Origin: Mycobacterium pseudokansasii
Lineage (GTDB): Bacteria > Actinomycetota > Actinomycetes > Mycobacteriales > Mycobacteriaceae
Direction: 5' to 3'
NCBI RefSeq assembly: GCF_900566075.1
Contig: NZ_UPHU01000001.1
Location: 5,828,325 to 5,892,324 of the forward strand
DNA length: 64,000 bases
The stretch's first letter is position 1, and each line of letters begins with the position of its first letter. The position numbers and the translations under genes were made by a program. Positions 29,110 to 37,548 of this stretch are shown piece by piece. The notes below the pieces were generated by a model. The model did not search any database. It was not told the DNA's origin and was given only the letters and a program-made list of their open reading frames with translations.

Positions 29110-30686
29110 GCGTCAACCACTTCGACGCGGCCTAGCCGGTCAGTCAGCCGGTACTTGCCGTCTCCCAGGTACTCCGCGCCTGCGATGCCCGCTTCGGTCA
29201 TCTTGTCGAACACCTGCCGCCACCCAGCGGCAGCCCCTGCCGGGTTGAGCTGCTGGGTCATCGTGTCGAGGTCCCCGAGATCGAGCTGGTAGCCACCGTC
29301 GAACACGAGCCGCACACCAGCCTCCCGTAGCCACACGTTCCGGCCCTGCACATCCTGAGCGGCCCACCAGTCGCCGAACTTCTCGCCGGTAGGCTCCCAG
29401 ACCCAACCGGCGGGCCGAACGACGTTCCGCGACAACTCAGCCTGCCGCTGAGCCAACAGGTTGATCCGGTCGTTGAGCCGCTGCCGCTGAGGCGTTCCCG
29501 GCCGAAACGCCGGGGTGCCGAGCTGGCCCGCGAGGTCGGCCAGCTCCGCGTCAACGTCGGCCAACTCAGCAGAGTGGTCGTCGCCTGCGTCCCACCGTCT
29601 CGATAGCCGCTCGGATTCCCCAAGCAGCCCGACGATGGTCGATTCGACAAGCCGATCGGCGGCCGACGCCACGCACGACGGACCGCCGCACCCAGCGCGG
29701 TATTGAGCGCTGGCACAGCGGTATCGGTACTGGCGGCCTTTGCCGCCTTTGAGGCTGTACATCTTCTGACCGCACCCGCAGAAGATGACCCCGAGTAGCA
29801 GTGCCCGGGTCCGCTTGGTGGGCTCTTTGCGGTTCTCGCGTGCCGACAGCTCGGCCACGACGCGGTCGAATTCCTCGCGGGTGAGGATCGGTTCGGCCCG
29901 GACGACGGGCGCGCCGTCGACCCGCACGGGTTCATTGCCCGACATCGCGTAGCCGAGCAGCGCAGGCGATGTCAACGACGCTTTGAGCCTCCCGGATGAC
30001 CACCCGTAGCCGCGCAGATCGCGGCCCCGGCTGGCTGCGAAAACATCACGCGGGGTAGGAATCCCGCGCTCGGTCAAGTCGTGAGCGACCGCCCGCAGCG
30101 GCTCGCGATCATCGAGCACCCGTCGGACGACTTCGCGGATGACGTTGGCCTGGTTGGGGTCTGGGATGAGCCGCCACTCCCCGGTCGACTTGTCGGGCAG
30201 GTATCCCCACGGCGGTACGCCGCCCCGGTACTTCCCGGCCCGGATGTTGTGCTGTGCCGCTGATCGGTTCCGCTCCGAGATGGCCGCCAGCTCCATCTCG
30301 GCCACCTTGGCCACCAGCAGCGCGATGATGTCCCCGAAAGGTGCTGTCAGGTCCAGGAAAGCCTCGGATGCGCTGACCAGCGCGACGGAATGCTCCTGAC
30401 ACCAACGGATTAGGTCCGCCAGGTCCAGCAACCGGCGGACGATTCGGTCCATCCGAGAGACCACCAACACGTCGAATTCACCTAGCCGGTTGGTGAGCCA
30501 ATCGCCCAGCTGCGGCCGGTCGAACGGGGAGGTCTTCCCAGCCGACACGTCCAAGTCCTGTGCTACGCCAACGACTTCGTAGGAGCGCTGGGTGCAGAGG
30601 TCCCGGCATGTTTCGAGCTGGCGTTCTGGCGCGGTCGTCGCGTCGGTGACCCGCGACAGCCGCACCACGATCAGCGCTCGCATCAC
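29106..30686 (-). CDS. int: Large serine integrase
   Basis: 526 residues. Resolvase domain at 1-150 with catalytic Ser11 in VVRLSRVTDA and the conserved SRMDRIVRR; recombinase domain (GVPPWGYLPDKSTGEWRLIP, about 155-270); zinc-ribbon domain (CGCGQKMYSLKGGKG, YRCASAQYRAGCGG, about 290-340) and a coiled-coil-bearing C-terminus (ELADVDAELADLAGQL). It catalyses attP x attB recombination with a tiny core, here TCGAC in the pilin gene. It is located about 1.7 kb from attR rather than at the very end, with two cargo-like genes between. Confidence 0.95.
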   Translation of the reverse strand: MMRALIVVRLSRVTDATTAPERQLETCRDLCTQRSYEVVGVAQDLDVSAGKTSPFDRPQLGDWLTNRLGEFDVLVVSRMDRIVRRLLDLADLIRWCQEHSVALVSASEAFLDLTAPFGDIIALLVAKVAEMELAAISERNRSAAQHNIRAGKYRGGVPPWGYLPDKSTGEWRLIPDPNQANVIREVVRRVLDDREPLRAVAHDLTERGIPTPRDVFAASRGRDLRGYGWSSGRLKASLTSPALLGYAMSGNEPVRVDGAPVVRAEPILTREEFDRVVAELSARENRKEPTKRTRALLLGVIFCGCGQKMYSLKGGKGRQYRYRCASAQYRAGCGGPSCVASAADRLVESTIVGLLGESERLSRRWDAGDDHSAELADVDAELADLAGQLGTPAFRPGTPQRQRLNDRINLLAQRQAELSRNVVRPAGWVWEPTGEKFGDWWAAQDVQGRNVWLREAGVRLVFDGGYQLDLGDLDTMTQQLNPAGAAAGWRQVFDKMTEAGIAGAEYLGDGKYRLTDRLGRVEVVDA

Positions 30687-30732
30687 GTCACCCTCGCCCA
30701 GGTCTGCCAGGCGCGCTCCACCCCGCGCAGAA

Positions 30733-30750
30733 CCCCCGCCGAAGCGGGGG
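30733..30750 (-). terminator. Hairpin after the cargo gene
   Basis: CCCCCGC-CGAA-GCGGGGG, 16 bases past the stop of the 424-residue gene on the minus strand and before the integrase gene; followed on that strand by TTCT. Identical to 27105-27122. Confidence 0.5.
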
Positions 30751-30765
30751 CCTCCGTCTTGCCGG

Positions 30766-32040
30766 TCACGCTGCCGACCTAATCGACCTGATCGACCAGA
30801 CCGCCGGGGCTGGGCTTTCCAGCCTCACCACCGGCAGCCGTGCAGCCGCCTCCCCGGTGGGATCTGCGTATTCCGGCGGCCACCAGATCCGCTCGCAGAA
30901 CCACCGGGCTGCCGTCCAGATCCCCTCCGCCTCAACCGGATCGGGGAAACTGGGCTGCTGATACCAGGACGACGCTCTCAGCCCGCCTGTGACGATCTGG
31001 GACAGGTCTACGAGTACATCCGTTGGTACCCTGGGGTGTAGGTACCGGGGCTTTCCCGCCTTGCGCTGTTTGCGACGGTAGTGGCGGGCGTCGTCTCGGC
31101 GCCCTGCCTCTTCGGTGCAATCGCCGGGGTGATACCTCCGCTTGGAGTTGTTCACCGCCTCCCACGAGCATCCGTTGCACCGGCATCCGCCCCACGGCTC
31201 GAATTCGCAAGGCCTGCGCTTACCGGACCGGGGGAGGTCGTCCCTGCCGCAGATCTCGCAGCGGGTGTGGGCTGCGGACCACTTCGCCCACCGGGCCACC
31301 TGCCAGTACCCCGGCCGCATCGTGACCGGCTCACCGTCCGGGGCTCGACCTCCGTCGTGAGTCGGATCGACCCGGCGAACGCGGTGGACGACGTCGTTGT
31401 CGTCCCCGTCGTCGTCGTAGCCGTCTGGGTCTACCTTCCGGCCGCCCTCGTATCGGACAGCATCCCGCCCGTCCCACGTCCTGCCCGGCCCGTGCGGGTC
31501 GGTCCACACTTGGCCGCGGTCGTCGGACTTCAGCTTGTCGAGCAGCGGGCGGAGGATCGGCTTGCCTTGGTCGTCCAGCTTGCCGACATCCCGGTTGAGC
31601 GCGGGATACCAGCCCGGTGCGTACGGGTCGTCGGAGTGATATTCCTTGCCGGAGTAGGACTCTCGCCTGGGCGGCGGGTGGATCTCGTCCGCCCACGATG
31701 GCGTCTCGTTGACCGCGTCATAGTCCATCAGGTGCCAGCACTTCGCCTGCCGGTTCTGGCCCTTCGGATAGACGATCCGCGCGGCTACCGCCTCCGGCAG
31801 CGGTATCCACGGCTGGCTGGCGAACTCACCAACCCCGCCGACCTTGGCGTACCACCCAGCCGCCTCCTCGTCGGTGAGCGGCGGCCCCGCCTTGGCCGCC
31901 GTGCTCTCCGTCAACGCCGACCAGTCGGCCGGTTTCCGCTTCACCGGCTCGCCCATGATGCGGGCGAGCATCTCGGCGGGAGACCCGTCGTCAGCCCCGA
32001 GGACGCGCGAGGCATCCAAGGGTCGGACCCCGGTCGTCAC
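30766..32040 (-). CDS. Unknown 424-residue prophage protein with a Cys-rich cluster
   Basis: No family is recognised. Seen: an N-terminal third with PADWSALTESTAAKAGPPLT; a middle rich in Asp, His, Trp and Tyr; a Cys cluster around residues 260-300 (CEICGRDDL, CEFEPWGGCRCNGCSW) that could hold two zinc ions; and a basic helix (RRDDARHYRRKQRKAGKPRY). No membrane helix. ATGA overlap with the gene upstream makes them a pair. Its place between integrase and attR is where satellites and prophages carry accessory genes such as defence or superinfection-exclusion modules, but nothing in the sequence proves that. Confidence 0.7.
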   Translation of the reverse strand: MTTGVRPLDASRVLGADDGSPAEMLARIMGEPVKRKPADWSALTESTAAKAGPPLTDEEAAGWYAKVGGVGEFASQPWIPLPEAVAARIVYPKGQNRQAKCWHLMDYDAVNETPSWADEIHPPPRRESYSGKEYHSDDPYAPGWYPALNRDVGKLDDQGKPILRPLLDKLKSDDRGQVWTDPHGPGRTWDGRDAVRYEGGRKVDPDGYDDDGDDNDVVHRVRRVDPTHDGGRAPDGEPVTMRPGYWQVARWAKWSAAHTRCEICGRDDLPRSGKRRPCEFEPWGGCRCNGCSWEAVNNSKRRYHPGDCTEEAGRRDDARHYRRKQRKAGKPRYLHPRVPTDVLVDLSQIVTGGLRASSWYQQPSFPDPVEAEGIWTAARWFCERIWWPPEYADPTGEAAARLPVVRLESPAPAVWSIRSIRSAA

Positions 32041-32333
32041 AGCTCGGCCTCGCCTATCGGCACGATGTCAGGGTGGGGGCTCGCGATGAACCCGCATTCG
32101 CAATCGGCGACGTGTCTGACCATGTCGACGCCACCCATGTCACGGGGCAGGAGAGTGTCGCTCAACCAGCCGATCCCGCCCAGCACCCAGCGGTCTGGCG
32201 TGCAGCGCGGGTCCTCGGTCCCAGGAATCACCAGCAGCATCCCGTCATTGACCAACATCGAGATGTACGTCTCCGGCGGTACCCCACACTCGTCGGCGGC
32301 GGCGGCGGCTATCGGGATAAACTCGTCGTCCAT
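32037..32333 (-). CDS. Unknown acidic prophage protein
   Basis: 98 residues from ATG at 32333 (GGAT about 10 bases upstream); a TTG two codons earlier is possible. MDDEFIPIAAAAADECGVPP start; four Cys in total, with CECGFIASPHPD near the end. No family is recognised. It lies only about 40 bases from attR, so its promoter may be in the att region or in the host pilin gene, which reads in the same direction. It is thus a lysogen-expressed candidate. Confidence 0.65.
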   Translation of the reverse strand: MDDEFIPIAAAAADECGVPPETYISMLVNDGMLLVIPGTEDPRCTPDRWVLGGIGWLSDTLLPRDMGGVDMVRHVADCECGFIASPHPDIVPIGEAEL

Positions 32334-32353
32334 CGGCAAATCCTATCTTGGTG

Positions 32354-32455
32354 TTAAACCCGTCGAGTCGAGTATTCGACGGTAGACATGCCGGACTCGT
32401 CGGTCACCAGCAGCGCCATGCGTGCCGCGATCACCTGAAATATGTTGGCCACCAC
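32354..32455 (-). pseudogene. 5' half of the flp pilin gene (Rv3656c type)
   Basis: GTG at 32455 with AAAGGAA upstream. It reads VVANIFQVIAARMALLVTDE then SGMSTVEY, the leader and prepilin site (Gly-Met-Ser-Thr-Val-Glu-Tyr). At the att core it leaves the pilin and adds only STRRV before TAA at 32354. The product is a leader and cleavage site without the membrane helix, so no pilin can form. The rest of the gene is at 21679-21807. Confidence 0.9.
32376..32380. other. attR crossover core
   Basis: TCGAC at 32376-32380, flanked on the left by prophage GTAT and on the right by host GGTAGACAT. It matches the core at 21803-21807. Confidence 0.75.
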
Positions 32456-32476
32456 TGTGTTCCTTTCGTTTCGACT

Positions 32477-33067
32477 TCACATCAGACCCGAGTCAAGTAC
32501 TTTTCCCGCCAACCCGGCCACCACGGGGACAAGGCCCAGGCACACGAACGCCGGCAGAAAGCACAGCCCCAGTGGACCGGCGATCAGCACCCCGGCGCGT
32601 TGGGCGGCGGCGGTGGCCGCATGTGCGGCGTCGTGGCGGGACTGCGCGGCCAGTGCGGCAACACCGTCGGCCAGCGCGGCACCCGAGGACGCCGAACGCC
32701 GCGCCAGCCGCAGCAGCGCATCGAGATGCGCGTCGGCGGAGCCGGGCGGCAAGTCCGGCGGTAGCGACCAGGCGACCGACGGGTCGGCCCCTAACGTCAA
32801 CAAGTCGGCGGCGCGGGACAACAGCTGCGCCAGTCGCGGCGGTGCCGAGGGGGCCGTCGCCGCCGCGGCGGCCGACACCGCCATGCCCGCGGCCAGGCAC
32901 ACCGCCAGCACATCCAGGCTGGACGAGAAGGCCAGCGGATCCCGGTCTTGCGCCGGCCGCGGCCGCATCCGAGGCGCGCGAGACGGCATCCCCACGCGCG
33001 CCCGAACGACCGTCGGGCCGACTCCGGCCAACAACGCCGCGGCCAGCAACACTGCCGCGGTACTCAT
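32477..33067 (-). CDS. tadC: TadC-like pilus assembly membrane protein (Rv3657c type)
   Basis: 196 residues from ATG at 33067, overlapping the tadB stop (ATGA). Helices at the N-terminus (TAAVLLAAALLAGVGPTVV), at about 60-85 and at the end (GPLGLCFLPAFVCLGLVPVV), with a short GspF-type core between. It forms the inner-membrane platform of the Tad/Flp machine with TadB. Its stop is followed after 21 bases by the interrupted pilin gene. Confidence 0.85.
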   Translation of the reverse strand: MSTAAVLLAAALLAGVGPTVVRARVGMPSRAPRMRPRPAQDRDPLAFSSSLDVLAVCLAAGMAVSAAAAATAPSAPPRLAQLLSRAADLLTLGADPSVAWSLPPDLPPGSADAHLDALLRLARRSASSGAALADGVAALAAQSRHDAAHAATAAAQRAGVLIAGPLGLCFLPAFVCLGLVPVVAGLAGKVLDSGLM

Positions 33068-33861
33068 GGCGCCACTCGATCGGTAATCCGGTCCGACCAC
33101 AACAGTCCCGCGCAGACCAGCGCAACACCAACCACCAACAGCCATCCGCCCGCATGCCCATTCAGCATGAAGCTCACCGGTCGCGCCCCGATCAGCTGAC
33201 CGAGCAACACCCCGAGCAGGGGCAGTCCCGACAGAATATTCGCGGTGGCGCGCGCACCGGCCAACCCCGATGCCACGCTTGACGAAAAACGTTGCCGCTC
33301 AACAATTTCGCGTTGGGCAGCGCGCATCAAGGTGGCGACAGCCAAGCCATGATCGCTGGCCAGTTGCCAGTACCCGGCGAGTCGCTCCCAGTGCGTGGGC
33401 AGAGCCGACATCCGGGCTGCCGCGCGCAAGCCGCCCGTGACGTCCGCACCCAGTCGAGCGCGCGCCGCCACGGCGCGCATTGATGCGGCAACCACACCAT
33501 CGGTTTCGTCGGCGGCGGTGCCGAACGCCCGCACCGGATGGATGCCCACCCGCAATTCGCCGACCAGCACATCCAGAGCTGATTCCAACGACTTCGCTTC
33601 CCAGGTGCCGCGCCGACCGCGACGTCGTCGGCGGTAACGCAGGGTCGCCGTGGCGCCCACCACCGCGACAGCCAGCACGGTCGTCAACGGCAACACCACG
33701 ACGGCGCCCACAACGACACCGCCTCCGACCCCGAGAACCCAGCGTGCTCGCAGCGGATCTTGTCGACGGTGGGGACGAAAGATCTGCCACCGCCGCGGCG
33801 ATGACGGCGCAACCACAAGCGCCGAAGCCAACGCCAGCGACGCCACCGCGAGGCCGTTCAT
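33064..33861 (-). CDS. tadB: TadB-like pilus assembly membrane protein (Rv3658c type)
   Basis: 265 residues from ATG at 33861, the start that overlaps the TadA stop (ATGA) and fits the 266 residues recalled for Rv3658c. Two N-terminal helices and two at the C-terminus (WLLVVGVALVCAGLLW) surround a GspF-type cytoplasmic domain (ALDVLVGELRVGIHPVRAFG then LATLMRAAQREIVERQRF-like block). Platform protein for the TadA ATPase. Confidence 0.87.
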   Translation of the reverse strand: MNGLAVASLALASALVVAPSSPRRWQIFRPHRRQDPLRARWVLGVGGGVVVGAVVVLPLTTVLAVAVVGATATLRYRRRRRGRRGTWEAKSLESALDVLVGELRVGIHPVRAFGTAADETDGVVAASMRAVAARARLGADVTGGLRAAARMSALPTHWERLAGYWQLASDHGLAVATLMRAAQREIVERQRFSSSVASGLAGARATANILSGLPLLGVLLGQLIGARPVSFMLNGHAGGWLLVVGVALVCAGLLWSDRITDRVAP

Positions 33862-35024
33862 GCTGCCATCCGGCTTTCTAACAAGCTGCGCAAATCGGCT
33901 GCGCCGTCGGCCATTCCGTATTCGACATGCCATGCCGGCACCGCCTGCACCAGGCCGCTGTCGGTTCGGCGCAGTATGGCGATCTCACTCAGCCGGCGTC
34001 GACCCGCCTGATCGCGCGTGACGTGCAGCAGCACCTGGACGGCGGCGGCCAGCTGGCTGTGCAACGCGACACGGTCCAGGCCGCCGAGCGCGCCCAACGC
34101 CTCCAACCGGGTGGGAACCTCGCCGGGGTTGTTGGCATGCACGGTGCCCGCACCTCCGTCGTGGCCGGTGTTCAAGGCGGCCAGCAGGTCCACCACCTCG
34201 GCTCCCCTGACCTCGCCGACGACGATGCGGTCGGGCCGCATCCGAAGTGCCTGCCGGACGAGCTGGCGCATCGTGACCTCACCGGCACCTTCGACGTTCG
34301 CGCATCGGGCCACGAGCTTGACCAGGTGCGGATGCCGGGGAGCCAGCTCGGCGGCGTCTTCGACACAGACGATCCGCTCGGCGCCGGAGACGGCGCCCAG
34401 CATGGCAGCCAGCAGTGTTGTTTTGCCGGCGCCGGTGCCCCCAGACACCAGGAACGCCAAGCGTGCGGCGATGATCTCGGCGACCAGGTCGGCGGCGTGC
34501 GGCGATATCGCGCCTGCGGCGGCCAGCGCCGTCAGGTCTTGCGTCGTGGGCCGCAGCACCCGCAGCGACAAGCAGGTGCCCTCGGCTGCCACAGGCGGTA
34601 ACACCGCGTGCAGGCGTAGCGTCAACCCGGCGGCGCCGATCCCGCTCAGCTGCCCGTCAACCCATGGTTGCGCGTCGTCGAGCCGCCGACCCGCGGCCAG
34701 CGCCAGCCGTTGCGCCAATCGCCGTACCGCCGCCTCGTCGGTGAACCGAATCTCACTGCGCCGCAGACCGTTTCCATCGTCAACCCACACCGCGTCGGGC
34801 GCCGTGACCAGGACATCGGTGGTGCCGTCGGCGCACACCAGGGGCTCGAGAATGCCGGCACCGGTCAGTTCGGTCTGCAGCACTCGAAGGTTGGCGAGCA
34901 CCTCGGTGTCGCCGAGCATCCCGCCGGATTCGGCGCGGATCGCCGCGGCCACCACGTTGGGACGTAGCGGCGCAGACTCGGTGGCCAGCCGCTCGCGGAC
35001 CCGTTCGATCAGTGATCCGGTCAC
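33858..35024 (-). CDS. tadA: TadA/CpaF-type secretion ATPase (Rv3659c type)
   Basis: 388 residues from GTG at 35024, which overlaps the upstream TGA (GTGA). Walker A is SGGTGAGKTTLLAAMLG (about residue 200), an Asp box follows in IVCVEDAAELAPRHP, Walker B is RIVVGEVRGAEVVDLLAALN, and a His box occurs in GTVHANNPGE. Powers Flp pilus assembly or related secretion. H37Rv Rv3659c is annotated shorter (352), so the start may differ. Confidence 0.9.
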   Translation of the reverse strand: MTGSLIERVRERLATESAPLRPNVVAAAIRAESGGMLGDTEVLANLRVLQTELTGAGILEPLVCADGTTDVLVTAPDAVWVDDGNGLRRSEIRFTDEAAVRRLAQRLALAAGRRLDDAQPWVDGQLSGIGAAGLTLRLHAVLPPVAAEGTCLSLRVLRPTTQDLTALAAAGAISPHAADLVAEIIAARLAFLVSGGTGAGKTTLLAAMLGAVSGAERIVCVEDAAELAPRHPHLVKLVARCANVEGAGEVTMRQLVRQALRMRPDRIVVGEVRGAEVVDLLAALNTGHDGGAGTVHANNPGEVPTRLEALGALGGLDRVALHSQLAAAVQVLLHVTRDQAGRRRLSEIAILRRTDSGLVQAVPAWHVEYGMADGAADLRSLLESRMAA

Positions 35025-36070
35025 GCGGCCCTGCCGTTCAGCCCGCCCTGCGGATGCCCTAACGCCGCCAGGACCCGCCGCGCCGCCGCGGCCAGCGCCG
35101 ATCGCTGTCGCAACCGAAGGCCACCGTGTTCCAATTGCCCGGCGAGGCGCGGCTGGGCTCTCATCGACGCCAGCAGGGGGACGCCGGCGATGTCGGCGAC
35201 CTCCGCTGCTCGCAATCCACCGGGTGACGGCCCGCGCACGACCAGCCCCAGGTTGGGGTTGATCGCGGTCAGCACCGGAACGATCGCGGCGGTGGCCGCG
35301 CAGGCCCGGACATCGCTGGGGCAGACGAGGACGACGAGGTCGGCGGAGTCCAATGCGGCGTGGCTCGCGTCGGTCATCCGCCGGGGCAGATCGCAGGCCA
35401 CGGTGACTCCGCCGCGCCGGCCGGCGTCGATGACCGCTTCCACCGGTGCGGCGTCCAACTCGCAACCGCGCCGGGTGCCCGAGAGCATGCTGATCCCCCG
35501 GTGTCGCGGCAAGGCCTCGTATACGGCCGGCCAATTCAGCCGGCCACCCTGTAAAGCCAGGTCGGGCCAGCGCACACCAGGTGCTGATTCACCGCCGACC
35601 AGCAGATCGATGCCGCCTCCCCACGGATCGAGGTCCACCAGCAGCGCCTGGGCGGCACTGTGGGCCAAGGCGACCGCGAACAGGGAGGCCCCGGCACCCC
35701 CACAGCCTCCGATGACGGCGACGACTTTCCCGCGGATGCCCTCGTCGCGCGCCGATGCGGCGGCGTCGGCGAGTTCCCGGATCAGTTCGTGTTCTTGCTC
35801 GGGCATCCGCAGCACCCGCTCGGCGCCCACGGCGATGGCCGCCGCCCAGGTCGCCGTGACAGGTTCACCGCCCGCCAGCACCGAGACGTGGGCACGCCGG
35901 GGCAGGGCAATCCGGCCGGAACGCTCGGCCGCCGCTTGGTCGAGTACCACTGCGGCCGCCGCGGACCAAGTCTTTCTGGTCACCGAACGCTGCCCGCCGT
36001 GAACGACCCGCACACCCACGGCCGCGGCGATCCGGTCCAACTCGTCGCGCAGTTGCCCGGCGGTCAACAT
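35021..36070 (-). CDS. ssd: Septum-site-determining/TadZ-like ParA-family protein (Rv3660c type)
   Basis: 349 residues from ATG at 36070 with GGAG upstream; a GTG at 36103 is the longer option. N-terminal receiver-like domain without a clear phospho-site, then a deviant Walker A in VVAVIGGCGGAGASLFAVAL (Gly-Gly-Ala-Gly-Ala-Ser instead of Gly-Lys-Thr) and ALLVDLDPWGGGIDLL. Known as Ssd in M. tuberculosis, affecting septation and dormancy genes; as first gene of the tad operon it is also a TadZ-type localiser. The lack of the Walker Lys is typical of TadZ. Confidence 0.88.
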   Translation of the reverse strand: MLTAGQLRDELDRIAAAVGVRVVHGGQRSVTRKTWSAAAAVVLDQAAAERSGRIALPRRAHVSVLAGGEPVTATWAAAIAVGAERVLRMPEQEHELIRELADAAASARDEGIRGKVVAVIGGCGGAGASLFAVALAHSAAQALLVDLDPWGGGIDLLVGGESAPGVRWPDLALQGGRLNWPAVYEALPRHRGISMLSGTRRGCELDAAPVEAVIDAGRRGGVTVACDLPRRMTDASHAALDSADLVVLVCPSDVRACAATAAIVPVLTAINPNLGLVVRGPSPGGLRAAEVADIAGVPLLASMRAQPRLAGQLEHGGLRLRQRSALAAAARRVLAALGHPQGGLNGRAA

Positions 36071-36288
36071 CGCCAACACTCCGGGACCAAGGGATTGGGT
36101 CACTCCCCCACCCTGCGGGGCCGCCGGTGTTGGACACCAGTCCCACAGTGCAATCTGTGGATAGAGACACAGCTGTGCACAATTACGCTGGCCGCCGGCT
36201 CACATCGGACTCGGACACCGGCCTTCGCGAAGATCTCCGCAACGTCAAGCGAGCCACGCTCAGCGCTGCGTTCCGCAGATTTTGCCCC

Positions 36289-36387
36289 AGAAAAGGGACG
36301 ACCCCCGCCAGGGGGGGAGGAGGCGGAGGTCGTCGTGCTTCAGCCCCGGGGGGTCGGGCTGATGCACCCTCGGCTCAGGGCCGAGTA
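36289..36387 (-). ncRNA. 6C small RNA (B11 / MTS2822)
   Basis: Minus strand between the divergent Rv3660c and Rv3661 genes. In order it has a short hairpin CTCGGC/GCCGAG, a hairpin CAGCCC/GGGCTG with CCCCCC in its loop (36341-36361), a second hairpin ACGACC-CCGCC/GGCGG-GGTCGT with loop TCCTCCCCCCCT (36298-36333), then TTTTCT. Two C-rich loops define the 6C family; in M. tuberculosis B11 maps to this gap, and its over-expression slows growth. Its C-rich loops can pair with G-rich ribosome sites. Confidence 0.85.
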
Positions 36388-36393
36388 ATGCTT

Positions 36394-36399
36394 ACTATA
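36394..36399 (-). promoter_or_regulatory. -10 box of the 6C RNA
   Basis: TATAGT on the minus strand, seven bases before the proposed RNA start; a possible -35 TTGCGT lies about 19 bases further up. Confidence 0.65.
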
Positions 36400-36553
36400 C
36401 ACATGCCAGATGGCATTCACGCAAGTAATTGCGCAAGCGAAAAAATACGGCCTGAGCCGTGTAAACGTGGCGGCCAAAGTGACAACACTTGTTGCCATTC
36501 AGCCCTTCGGACACAAGATCACGGCGTTCCGGGCGCCAACCTATGCTGGATTG

Positions 36554-37411
36554 GTGACCGTCCCCGACCCGGCCGCCCAGCAGCAAACCTCACCCCAGTC
36601 AGCCGACGCGCCGCCCCCACAGCTGCGCACCGCCGCTTTCTTCGATCTGGACAAGACCATCATCGCCAAGTCCAGCACACTGGCGTTCAGCAAACCCTTT
36701 TTCGCGCAGGGGCTGTTGAACCGCCGTGCCGTGCTCAAGTCCAGCTATGCGCAGTTCATCTTCCTGCTCTCCGGCGCCGACCACGACCAGATGGACCGGA
36801 TGCGTGTCCACATGACTAACATGTGCACCGGTTGGGACGTCGAACAGGTGAAGTCGATCGTCAACGAGACGCTGCACGACATCGTCACTCCCCTGGTCTT
36901 CGCCGAAGCCGCCGACCTCATCGCCGCCCACAAGCTGTGCGGCCGCGCCGTCGTGGTGGTCTCCGCCTCGGGCGAGGAGATCGTGGCGCCGATCGCCCGC
37001 GCTCTGGGTGCCACTCATGCGATGGCCACCCGGATGGTCGTGCAAGACGGTAAGTACACCGGTGAGGTCGCGTTCTACTGCTACGGCGAGGGCAAGGTAC
37101 AGGCGATCCGCGAGTTGGCCTCCCGCGAGGGCTACCCGCTGGAACACTGCTACGCCTACTCCGACTCGATTACCGACCTACCGATGCTCGAGGCCGTGGG
37201 GCACCCGTCGGTGGTCAACCCCGATCGCGGATTGCGAAAACTAGCCATCGAACGCGGTTGGCAGGTGTTGTCATTCTCCCGGCCGGTCTCCCTGCGCGAC
37301 CGTATCCCGGCGCCGTCGGGCGCGGCGATCGCCACAACTGCCGCGGTGGGAGTCAGTGCGCTGGCCGCCGGAGCTGTCAGCTACGCGCTGCTGCGCCGCT
37401 TCGCTTTCTGA
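36554..37411 (+). CDS. HAD-family phosphatase with C-terminal membrane anchor (Rv3661 type)
   Basis: 285 residues from GTG at 36554; the longer frame from 36410 would cross the 6C RNA promoter region and add an unrelated N-terminus. HAD motif I is FFDLDKTII (nucleophile Asp), motif II Ser in VVVSASGEEIV, and motifs III and IV in KVQAIRELA and YAYSDSITDLPML. The SerB-like subclass IB layout suggests a phosphomonoesterase on small molecules or lipids. A C-terminal helix (AAVGVSALAAGAVSYALL) may anchor it. It is flanked by the 6C and Ms1-type sRNAs. Confidence 0.87.
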   Translation: MTVPDPAAQQQTSPQSADAPPPQLRTAAFFDLDKTIIAKSSTLAFSKPFFAQGLLNRRAVLKSSYAQFIFLLSGADHDQMDRMRVHMTNMCTGWDVEQVKSIVNETLHDIVTPLVFAEAADLIAAHKLCGRAVVVVSASGEEIVAPIARALGATHAMATRMVVQDGKYTGEVAFYCYGEGKVQAIRELASREGYPLEHCYAYSDSITDLPMLEAVGHPSVVNPDRGLRKLAIERGWQVLSFSRPVSLRDRIPAPSGAAIATTAAVGVSALAAGAVSYALLRRFAF

Positions 37412-37548
37412 CCTCCGCGACGATACGGCACTGGTGTCCCAGTTTCACCAATCGTCTCGGTAGCAAACGCTTTGGGCCACAATCAAAAGTTGTCACGGAA
37501 TTTTCACGCAATTAGGCCTTGCTGTGGTCAGGGTCTAGTAGTACAAAT

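Larger units (their letters stand above)
21803..32380. mobile_element. 10.6-kb prophage or phage satellite inserted in the flp pilin gene
   Basis: The ends are defined by the split pilin gene: the 5' half lies at 32354-32455 and the 3' half at 21679-21807. Contents in order: small zinc protein, coiled-coil protein, primase/helicase, two tiny genes, scaffold-like protein, capsid, zinc protein, directionality factor, three-gene minus-strand operon, regulatory and possible ori region, small-terminase-like protein, HNH nuclease, serine integrase, and two cargo-like genes. No portal, large terminase, tail or lysis gene was recognised. This fits a capsid-carrying satellite that would need a helper for packaging, similar in scale to phiRv1 and phiRv2 but with another site and capsid type. 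Confidence 0.92.

Noticed and set aside
36410..36553. 48-codon extension of the HAD phosphatase
   Set aside because: Not part of the HAD fold; it lies next to the 6C promoter, and the GTG at 36554 gives the known length.
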